A DNA stretch of 5,508 bases, taken from NCBI GenBank assembly GCA_946408145.1, contig CAMJQX010000114.1, positions 1-5,508 of the forward strand, given 5' to 3'. The notes under the pieces were generated by a model that did no database searches, was not told where the DNA came from, and worked only from the letters and a program-made list of their open reading frames with translations. The position numbers were made by a program, and so were the translations under genes. The first letter of the stretch is position 1. Each line of letters starts with the position of its first letter. This stretch comes from an uncultured Clostridia bacterium (GTDB lineage: Bacteria; Bacillota_A; Clostridia; Oscillospirales; Oscillospiraceae). Below, one piece after another: positions 1-4,871 of this stretch.

Positions 1-1314
1 TTAGCCCGCGAAGCCGTCGTACATGACGCGGATCGCGTTTTCAAACTGCTCGTTCTCGACGCCCACGATGATCGCCAGCTCGTCAGCGCCCTGGGCGATG
101 GTGCGGATGTTGACGCCGTGCTCGCCCAGCGCGGCGAAGAGACGGCCGGATACGCCGGGCCGGGACGACATTTTGCGGCCGACCGCGGCCACGAGGGAGA
201 TGCCGTCCTTGAGATCCACCTCGTCCGGACGGCAGCTCTTGCGGATATCGGCGATCACGTCGTACACCGCGTCGCCCAGCGCCGCCGTGGCCGAGACCAG
301 CGCGAAGGAGTCGAGGCCGAGGGTGATGTGCTCCACAGGTGCGCCGTAGCGGTCGAAGATCTCCAGCGCGCTGCGCAGTGTTGAGGACAGGTGCATGTCG
401 TGCTTGGTCACGGTCAGGATGCTGAAATTCTTCCGTCCGGCGATGCCGGTGATGAAGCGCTCATGCTGCTCTTCCTCGTCGATGCGCTCGACGATCATCG
501 TGCCGGGATCCTCGGGCCGGTTGGTGTTGCGGATGTTGAGGGGGATGCCCTTCTCCTTGACCGGCTGGATCGACTCCTCATGCAGCACCGACGCGCCCAT
601 GAACGCGAGCTCCCGCAGCTCGCCGAAGGTGATGCTGGCGATCGGGCGCGGGTCCTGCACGATGCGCGGGTCCGCCATCAGGATACCGGACACGTCCGTC
701 CAGTTCTCGTACACGTCCGCGTCCACCGCAGCCGCGGCCAGCGCCCCGGAGATGTCGCTGCCGCCGCGGCTCATGACCTTGATGCGCCCTGTGGGGAGCC
801 TCCCGTAGAAGCCGGGGATCACGATCCTTCCGTTTTCTTCCAGCGCCGCGGCGATGGCGGGGTCGGTCTTCTCGCGGTCCACGGTGCCGTCCATGCCGAA
901 GAACACGCAGTCCGCCGCGTCCACGAAGGCAAAGCCCAGATACTCGGCCAGCAGCCGCGAGGTATAGTATTCGCCGCGGCTCACCAGCTCGTCGATCGAG
1001 AGCTCCCTGTTGAGCTTTCTGCCGTAGGCCGCGAGCTCCCGCTCGATGGGCAGAGCCAGCCCCAGTTCGTCCCGGATGCCGATCAGCCGCGTTTCTATCG
1101 TATGCCAGATCTCCTCGCAGGATACCCCGTAGGTCAGGTGCGCGTGGCAGAGATACAGGAGATCTGTCAGCTTATGGTCGTCCTTGTGCCGCTTGCCCGC
1201 GGCGGAGGCGACCACGACCCGCCGTGCCGGATCCGCGTCGACGATGGCCCTGACTTTTCTGAACTGTTCGGCCCCCGCCACGGAGGAGCCGCCGAATTTC
1301 GCAACTTTTAACAT
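1..1314 (-). CDS. thrD: Aspartate kinase, YclM/ThrD (aspartokinase III) type
   Basis: Complete 437-residue cytoplasmic enzyme that phosphorylates L-aspartate with ATP, the entry step to lysine, methionine and threonine. Visible motifs: KFGGSS at residues 6-11 (nucleotide/substrate loop), SRGEYYTSRLLAEYLG from 112, GGSDISGALAAAA from 184, and ENWTDVSGILMADPRIV from 203. The rest is a tandem ACT region, roughly residues 296-365 and 371-437, where the last unit contains NIRTIAQGADELAIIVGV. The DPARRVVVASAAGKR segment near residue 28 and the single-polypeptide form resemble B. subtilis YclM (ThrD) more than the alpha/beta LysC enzymes; many pipelines would label it lysC. The ACT pair implies feedback inhibition by lysine and/or threonine (inference). 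The ATG at 1312-1314 has an AAGGAAAGG ribosome site just upstream, and the TAA stop is the first three bases of the window. It lies downstream of hom on the same strand, so co-transcription is likely. Function is certain; the thrD symbol is less so. Confidence 0.95.
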   Translation of the reverse strand: MLKVAKFGGSSVAGAEQFRKVRAIVDADPARRVVVASAAGKRHKDDHKLTDLLYLCHAHLTYGVSCEEIWHTIETRLIGIRDELGLALPIERELAAYGRKLNRELSIDELVSRGEYYTSRLLAEYLGFAFVDAADCVFFGMDGTVDREKTDPAIAAALEENGRIVIPGFYGRLPTGRIKVMSRGGSDISGALAAAAVDADVYENWTDVSGILMADPRIVQDPRPIASITFGELRELAFMGASVLHEESIQPVKEKGIPLNIRNTNRPEDPGTMIVERIDEEEQHERFITGIAGRKNFSILTVTKHDMHLSSTLRSALEIFDRYGAPVEHITLGLDSFALVSATAALGDAVYDVIADIRKSCRPDEVDLKDGISLVAAVGRKMSSRPGVSGRLFAALGEHGVNIRTIAQGADELAIIVGVENEQFENAIRVMYDGFAG

Positions 1315-1319
1315 AGAAT

Positions 1320-1328
1320 CCTTTCCTT
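1320..1328 (-). promoter_or_regulatory. Ribosome binding site of the aspartate kinase gene
   Basis: On the minus strand the sequence AAGGAAAGG ends 5 nt before the ATG at 1314, which fixes that start. The first hairpin of the upstream repeat (1333-1352) ends only 4 nt upstream of this site. RNA structure there could affect ribosome access. Confidence 0.7.
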
Positions 1329-1330
1329 AT

Positions 1331-1394
1331 AGCCTTTCCCCTCGGGGGAAGGTGCCCCAGTGCGCACACTGGGACGGATGAGGGGCGTCCGTCC
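1331..1394. repeat. Palindromic REP-like repeat, unit A
   Basis: Three adjoining inverted repeats. The first is 1333-1340 with 1345-1352 (eight pairs, one G-T, CTCG loop). The second is CCCAGTG at 1356-1362 with CACTGGG at 1367-1373 (seven perfect pairs, CGCA loop). The third is GGACGGA at 1372-1378 with TCCGTCC at 1388-1394; it shares two bases with the second. In addition CCCCTC at 1338-1343 can pair with GAGGGG at 1380-1385, as an alternative to the first hairpin. No reading frame explains the block. The pattern of a C/G hairpin, GGTG, a variable stem and then GGATGAGGGG matches my recollection of repeats scattered between genes in Faecalibacterium-like genomes. Copy number cannot be seen from one window. 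Confidence 0.7.
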
Positions 1395-1411
1395 TGGTTC
1401 CAGCCCCGTTT

Positions 1412-1440
1412 AACTGATGTGGCGCGAAGCGCCGAATGAG
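1412..1440. repeat. Palindromic REP-like repeat, partial unit B
   Basis: GGCGC at 1421-1425 pairs with GCGCC at 1429-1433 around a GAA loop. The stem is preceded by GATGT and followed by CGAATGAGG. This layout copies the right half of unit A, where a stem is followed by CGGATGAGG, but the stem sequence is completely different. I read it as a second, shorter member of the same family, missing the left C/G hairpin. Confidence 0.5.
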
Positions 1441-1450
1441 GTTCTAATTT

Positions 1451-1499
1451 GGCCCCCTTGCCTAAAGGGGGCTGTCAGCCGTCAGGCTGACTGGGGGAT
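1451..1499. repeat. Palindromic REP-like repeat, unit C
   Basis: GCCCCCTT at 1452-1459 pairs perfectly with AAGGGGGC at 1465-1472 around a GCCTA loop. GTCAGCC at 1474-1480 pairs with GGCTGAC at 1485-1491 around GTCA. A tail, GGGGG at 1493-1497, follows and could compete for the CCCCC at 1453-1457. The order (C-run, G-run, variable hairpin, G-run) is the same as in unit A. I recall near-identical CCCCCTTGCCTAAAGGGGG elements in Oscillospirales genomes (memory, unverified). Neither strand has a proper T-tract after the first stem, so it is not called as a terminator. Confidence 0.7.
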
Positions 1500-1546
1500 A
1501 CTGTCCCCTCTCCTTTCTCCGGAATCATCGTAGCACAGCAGCTTTC

Positions 1547-2692
1547 TCACTCTCTCACCGCGGCGAAGAAGAGCTCCGCGCCTCCGCTGCGCAGGCGGCT
1601 CGCCTCAAAGTGCATCTGCGAGACCGCGAGCGGCTCCGTGATCATGCGCACGACGCCGCCGTCGAGCTCCGCGGAGGCGGCCGGCAGCTCGCCCGCGAGC
1701 TCCGCCGGGAGGCGCACGTAATAGCTATGGCGGCACAGGCTGTTGTCCACCTCGCCGCGCCGCAGCCCCTTGGGGAACATTTCGCGCTCGCCGCGCAGGA
1801 TGCCGCTCAGATCGCGCAGCACCGCCGAGGCCGTCGGCCAGCGGCCCGCGCCCTGCCCCATCAGTACGATGGGCCCGGCGTTGGCGCCCTCATAGCGTGC
1901 CATGTTATAGTTCTGCAGTACGGAGCACTCGGCCGCACCGTCACGCAGCAGCACCGGCTCCACGTAGGCGTAGACCCCGTCCTCCGCTCTGCCCCCGCCG
2001 GCGATCAGCCGGCAGGTATAGCCGCGGCTCTGGAAGTGGGCCACGTCCGCCGCCGTGACGGACTCGATGCCCTCGTGCAGCAGCCCGTCCGTCGGCAGCG
2101 TCCCGTAGGCCACCGCGCAGGCCAGCATGATCTTGCGCAGCGCGTCGAGACCCGACACGTCCGCCGTGGGATCGGCCTCGGCATAGCCGAGGCGCTGGGC
2201 GTCGGCCAGCACGTCCGCGTAGTCGAGATGCAGGCGCTGCATCGCGTCGAGCATGTAGTTGGTGGTGCCGTTCAAAATACCGCCCATGGAGAGGATCTCG
2301 TCGCTCTCGCGCGCCAGCGCCAGGTTGTGCAGGAAGGGCACCCCGCCGCCGCAGGCCGCGCTGAACAGGAAGGCCGCGCCCTTCTCGCGGGCGATGGCGT
2401 CCAGCTCCGGCCCCTTGGCCGCGACCAGCGCCTTGTTGGAGGTGACGAAGTGCTTGCCCGCCCGCAGCGCCGCCGAGGCGTACTGGAAGGCCGGGTCTAC
2501 GCCGCCCATGACCTCCGCCACCGCGCCGACCGAGGGATCGTTCACGATCTCCTCGATGCTCGTCACCTTGAACGGCGCGTCGTTCTTGCCCGGGCGCACC
2601 AGCACCGGCCCCTGCTCGAGGCCCTTCGCCTTCCCCAGCATCTCATACACGCCGTAGCCGACCGTTCCGAATCCCAATACCGCGACTTTCAT
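1547..2692 (-). CDS. hom: Homoserine dehydrogenase with shortened ACT-like C-terminus
   Basis: A 381-residue NAD(P)H-dependent enzyme that reduces aspartate semialdehyde to homoserine, the first step committed to threonine and methionine. The N-terminal Rossmann loop GFGTVGYGV is at residues 7-15. TSNKALVA (84-91) carries the conserved Lys87. The CGGGVP turn is at 114-119 and NGTTNYML at 141-148. GYAEADPTADVSGLDALRK (169-187) supplies Glu172, Asp183 and Lys187, which by motif alignment correspond to yeast Glu208, Asp219 and Lys223. PTASAVLRDL (286-295) closes the catalytic part. Gram-positive Hom proteins usually run to about 430 residues with a full ACT domain. Here only about 57 residues follow SYYVRL (323-328), so the ACT domain is cut down or degenerate, and threonine feedback on this enzyme may be weak (inference). 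The ATG at 2690-2692 has GGAAGGAAG at 2701-2709, 8 nt upstream. It is first in a likely hom-aspartate kinase operon and divergent from the thrR-like gene. Confidence 0.96.
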   Translation of the reverse strand: MKVAVLGFGTVGYGVYEMLGKAKGLEQGPVLVRPGKNDAPFKVTSIEEIVNDPSVGAVAEVMGGVDPAFQYASAALRAGKHFVTSNKALVAAKGPELDAIAREKGAAFLFSAACGGGVPFLHNLALARESDEILSMGGILNGTTNYMLDAMQRLHLDYADVLADAQRLGYAEADPTADVSGLDALRKIMLACAVAYGTLPTDGLLHEGIESVTAADVAHFQSRGYTCRLIAGGGRAEDGVYAYVEPVLLRDGAAECSVLQNYNMARYEGANAGPIVLMGQGAGRWPTASAVLRDLSGILRGEREMFPKGLRRGEVDNSLCRHSYYVRLPAELAGELPAASAELDGGVVRMITEPLAVSQMHFEASRLRSGGAELFFAAVRE

Positions 2693-2733
2693 TGCTTATG
2701 CTTCCTTCCGAAAAAATCTTGTGTCCGCAAAAC

Positions 2734-2749
2734 AAAAACACTTGTTTTT
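2734..2749. promoter_or_regulatory. Perfect dyad, candidate operator in the hom/thrR control region
   Basis: AAAAACA at 2734-2740 and TGTTTTT at 2743-2749 form a 7-bp inverted repeat around CT. It covers the predicted thrR -35 (2742-2747) and lies just inside the predicted hom transcript. A protein bound here could affect both directions. The two-base centre rules out a stable RNA hairpin, so a DNA site is the better reading. That ThrR is the binder is inferred from gene position only; A/T-rich dyads can arise by chance. Confidence 0.4.
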
Positions 2750-2770
2750 TTGATGAAGACAGTGTATCAT
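2742..2770 (+). promoter_or_regulatory. Predicted promoter of the thrR-thrC unit
   Basis: TTGTTT at 2742-2747 (-35, 3 of 6 to consensus), a 17-nt spacer, then TATCAT at 2765-2770 (-10, 5 of 6). The start of transcription would be near 2777, leaving a leader of about 52 nt before the ATG at 2829. This makes the upstream ATG at 2775 an unlikely start. Its -10 overlaps the opposite-strand hom -10 by two bases. Confidence 0.55.
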
Positions 2771-2789
2771 AGAGATGCACAAATTGCAA
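2761..2789 (-). promoter_or_regulatory. Predicted promoter of the hom-aspartate kinase unit
   Basis: On the minus strand: TTGCAA (2789-2784, 4 of 6), a 17-nt spacer, then TACACT (2766-2761, 4 of 6). A TGA immediately before TACACT gives an extended -10 (TGn). Transcription would start near 2754, giving a leader of about 60 nt. No T-box, riboswitch or leader peptide is apparent in that short leader. Confidence 0.6.
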
Positions 2790-2816
2790 GCCTATTTTTT
2801 GTGGATTTCATCAGAT

Positions 2817-2821
2817 GGGAG
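2817..2821 (+). promoter_or_regulatory. Ribosome binding site choosing the thrR start
   Basis: GGGAG lies 7 nt before the ATG at 2829. The in-frame ATG at 2775 has no comparable site and would fall at or before the predicted transcription start. The 2829 start also gives the usual length and N-terminus of the UPF0735 family. Confidence 0.65.
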
Positions 2822-2828
2822 CATCGCC

Positions 2829-3266
2829 ATGCTGGAAAACTATCTCATCGTCCATAAGAGCGTCCTGCCGGACTATTTCGACACGGTGCTGGCCGTGCGG
2901 CGCAGGCTCGAGAGCGGGCAGCTGCGGGACGTGAGCCAGGCCTGCCGCGAGGCGGGCATCTCGCGCAGCACGTATTATAAATACAAGGACTGCATTTTCG
3001 AGCCCTCGGAGACGGAGGGCGGCCGCCGGGCCGTGCTGTCCATGCTGCTCGAGCACGAGCCGGGCGTCCTGAGCGCGCTGCTGCAGCGGATCTCCGCCGC
3101 CGGGGCCAGCGTCCTGACCATCGACCAGAGCCTGCCCATCCACGCGAAGGCGAGCCTCACCGTCGCCCTCGACCTCGGCGGCATGAACATCTCCCTCCAG
3201 CAGCTGCTGGACGGGATCGGCGCCGTAGCGGGCGTGGACAACATCCGCCTCATCGCGATCGAGTAA
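2829..3266 (+). CDS. thrR: ThrR/PheB-like ACT-domain regulator (UPF0735 family)
   Basis: A 145-residue protein, close to the roughly 147 residues of B. subtilis ThrR (earlier PheB/YszB). The N-terminus YLIVHKSVLPDYF and the segment SQACREAGISRSTYYKYKDCIF (residues 36-57) are typical of the family and form a small helix-turn-helix-like region. The rest (about 68-145) is an ACT domain: VLSMLLEHEPGVLSALLQRIS, then TIDQSLPIHAKASLTVALD. ACT domains bind small ligands, usually amino acids. In B. subtilis ThrR is reported as a DNA-binding regulator of hom and thrD (established knowledge, recalled). Here the gene sits between hom/aspartate kinase and thrC, so a threonine-responsive regulator of this locus is the natural inference. 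Older annotation links the family to phenylalanine (pheB), but nothing here supports that. It is followed immediately by thrC, whose ribosome site overlaps its stop codon. Confidence 0.9.
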   Translation: MLENYLIVHKSVLPDYFDTVLAVRRRLESGQLRDVSQACREAGISRSTYYKYKDCIFEPSETEGGRRAVLSMLLEHEPGVLSALLQRISAAGASVLTIDQSLPIHAKASLTVALDLGGMNISLQQLLDGIGAVAGVDNIRLIAIE

Positions 3267-3273
3267 AGGAGGT
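3265..3273 (+). promoter_or_regulatory. Consensus ribosome binding site of thrC overlapping the thrR stop
   Basis: AAAGGAGGT starts inside the TAA stop of thrR (3264-3266) and ends 6 nt before the thrC ATG at 3280. This is the strongest Shine-Dalgarno match in the window. The arrangement implies one transcript and possibly translational coupling, with thrC made in excess of the regulator. Confidence 0.85.
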
Positions 3274-3279
3274 AAGCTC

Positions 3280-4743
3280 ATGTATTATCAGTCAACCCGC
3301 AGCGATCACCGCGTTTCCGACACCGCCGCCATCCTTGAGGGCATCGCGCCCGACGGCGGACTGTATATCGACCCGGCGCTCGGCAGCCGCCCCTTCGACT
3401 GGCAGGGCTGTCTGAAGCTCCCGCCGCTCGGCATGGCCGGGATGATCCTCTCCCACCTCCTGCCCGGCTTTGCGGACATGGACGAGCTTGTGCGCCGCGC
3501 CTACGACGGCAAGTTCGACAGCGAGGAGCTGACCCCGCTCGTGCAGGTCGGGGACGACTATGTGCTGGAGCTCTTCCACGGGCCGACCGCCGCCTTCAAG
3601 GACGTGGCGCTGTCCATGCTGCCGCAGCTGGTCACGGCCGCGCGCGGGCAGGAGGGCGTGCGGGATCGGATCTATATCCTGACCGCCACCTCCGGCGACA
3701 CCGGCAAGGCCGCGCTCGAGGGCTTTCACGACGTGGAGGGCACCGGCATCCTTGTCTTCTTCCCCGACGCTGGCGTCTCCCCGGTGCAGAAGGCGCAGAT
3801 GGTCACGCAGCCCGGCGGGAATGTCAAGGTCTGCGCCGTCCGCGGCAATTTTGACGACTGCCAGAGCGGGGTCAAGCGCGCCTTCGCCGCCCTGACGGGG
3901 GACGCGCTGCCCGCCGGCAGCCGCCTCTCCTCCGCCAACTCCATCAACATCGGCCGTCTCGCCCCGCAGGTGGTCTACTACTTCATCGCCTATGCCGAGC
4001 TGCTCGGCCGCGGCGCGATCGCCCCCGGCGAGCCGGTGGACTACGTCGTGCCCACCGGCAACTTCGGGGACATTCTGGCGGGCTACTTTGCCAAGCTGAT
4101 GGGTCTGCCCGTGGGGCGGCTCGTCTGTGCCAGCAACGCCAACCGCGTGCTCACCGATTTTCTGGAGACCGGCATCTACGACAAGCGCCGCGCCTTTTTG
4201 AAGACCGCCTCTCCCTCCATGGACATCCTCGTGTCCTCCAATCTGGAGCGCCTTCTCTTCCTCGCCTCCGGCGGCGACACGGCGCTCGTGGCAGACTGCA
4301 TGAAGAAGCTGAACGCCGACGGCTTCTACCGCTTTCCGGAGGAGGCCATGGCGCGCATCCGTGAGGACTTCGCCGCCGGCTGCTGCGGCGAGACGCAGTG
4401 CTCGGAGGCCATCGGACGCGTCTGGCGGGACTATGGCTACCTCTGCGACACGCACACCGCTGTCGGCATGTCCGTCGCGCAGGCATACAAGCGTACGCGC
4501 GGGGCGGACAGGAAGACGGTGGTCCTCTCCACGGCCTCGCCCTTCAAGTTCCCCGCGGCGGTGCTGAAAGCCATCGGCGGGGACCTCAGCGGCGATGAGT
4601 TTGAACAGATGGAGCGGCTCGCGGAACTCACAAAGCAGCCGATCCCCCGCGGCCTGCGCGGCCTGCGGGAGCGGCCGGTCCTGCACCGGGACGTGATCGA
4701 CCCCGGCGAGATCGTGGATTACGTACGGCGGCAGCTCGGCTGA
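3280..4743 (+). CDS. thrC: Threonine synthase (PLP-dependent, E. coli-like class)
   Basis: A 487-residue cytoplasmic enzyme that converts O-phosphohomoserine and water to L-threonine and phosphate. The N-terminal region (YYQSTRSDHRVSDTAAILEGIAPDGGLYI) is the extra domain of the long threonine synthase class found in E. coli and yeast. B. subtilis ThrC belongs to the short class instead. HGPTAAFKD at 100-108 carries the PLP-binding Lys107, the same number as in E. coli ThrC. Other motifs are TSGDTGKAALEGF (137-149), SSANSINIGRLAPQ (217-230), the phosphate-binding PTGNFGDILAGYFAK (258-272), CDTHTAVG (389-396) and STASPFKFP (417-425). Length is slightly above the E. coli enzyme, and all key motifs are intact. 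It is second in the thrR-thrC unit and is closed by a terminator 16 nt after its TGA. No homoserine kinase follows it. Confidence 0.97.
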   Translation: MYYQSTRSDHRVSDTAAILEGIAPDGGLYIDPALGSRPFDWQGCLKLPPLGMAGMILSHLLPGFADMDELVRRAYDGKFDSEELTPLVQVGDDYVLELFHGPTAAFKDVALSMLPQLVTAARGQEGVRDRIYILTATSGDTGKAALEGFHDVEGTGILVFFPDAGVSPVQKAQMVTQPGGNVKVCAVRGNFDDCQSGVKRAFAALTGDALPAGSRLSSANSINIGRLAPQVVYYFIAYAELLGRGAIAPGEPVDYVVPTGNFGDILAGYFAKLMGLPVGRLVCASNANRVLTDFLETGIYDKRRAFLKTASPSMDILVSSNLERLLFLASGGDTALVADCMKKLNADGFYRFPEEAMARIREDFAAGCCGETQCSEAIGRVWRDYGYLCDTHTAVGMSVAQAYKRTRGADRKTVVLSTASPFKFPAAVLKAIGGDLSGDEFEQMERLAELTKQPIPRGLRGLRERPVLHRDVIDPGEIVDYVRRQLG

Positions 4744-4759
4744 CACGCTCCCCTCCCTT

Positions 4760-4801
4760 GACAAAAGCATGGCTTCCCCATCGGAAGCCTTGCTTTTTGT
4801 C
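4760..4801 (+). terminator. Rho-independent terminator after thrC
   Basis: GGCTTCC at 4771-4777 pairs with GGAAGCC at 4783-4789 around CCATC. After a T-T mismatch the stem continues with AAAAGCA at 4763-4769 and TGCTTTT at 4791-4797. With one bulged T it can extend to GAC at 4760-4762 and GTC at 4799-4801. The T-run (4794-4798) is the descending arm, and the complementary A-run gives T residues on the other strand, so it may work in both directions. Confidence 0.88.
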
Positions 4802-4818
4802 CGCAAATGGGCTACACT
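4790..4818 (+). promoter_or_regulatory. Predicted promoter of the threonine ammonia-lyase gene
   Basis: TTGCTT at 4790-4795 (-35, 3 of 6), a 17-nt spacer, then TACACT at 4813-4818 (-10, 4 of 6). The predicted start is near 4825, with a leader of about 47 nt. The -35 lies inside the descending arm of the thrC terminator. The same -10, TACACT, is used in the predicted hom promoter. An alternative -10 (TATAGA at 4818-4823) has poorer spacing. The leader is too short for a T-box. Confidence 0.45.
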
Positions 4819-4871
4819 ATAGATACCGATATTCCGGACAGTATCATTCTCTATCGAGGAGGAGCAACGCC

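Noticed and set aside
391..1311. 306-codon open frame on the plus strand opposite the aspartate kinase
   Set aside because: Antisense shadow with Asp/His/Arg/Val-rich composition. The minus-strand kinase has all its family motifs.
1452..1472. GC-rich hairpin as an intrinsic terminator after hom
   Set aside because: The stem is strong, but no run of T follows it on either strand (CCAAATTAG on minus). It belongs to a multi-hairpin repeat.
2775..2828. Upstream in-frame ATG extending the ThrR-like protein by 18 residues
   Set aside because: No ribosome site, falls at or before the predicted transcription start, and adds residues foreign to the family N-terminus. The ATG at 2829 has GGGAG 7 nt upstream.
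1610..2857. 415-codon open frame on the plus strand opposite hom
   Set aside because: It is antisense to the well-supported hom gene, rich in His, Arg, Ala and Gln, without recognisable motifs or a ribosome site. It is a by-product of high-GC codon use.
4758..4763. TTGACA, a perfect -35 hexamer, before ilvA
   Set aside because: The position 17 nt downstream is TCGGAA, which is no -10, and the hexamer is part of the terminator's ascending arm.
3292..4806. 504-codon open frame on the minus strand opposite thrC
   Set aside because: Low-complexity Gly/Ala/Val/His/Asp composition, antisense to intact thrC and running through the terminator. No family resemblance.
4802..4871. T-box or other riboswitch upstream of ilvA
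   Set aside because: The predicted leader is about 47 nt with only a weak GATAC/GTATC inverted repeat. There is no room for a T-box and no antiterminator.
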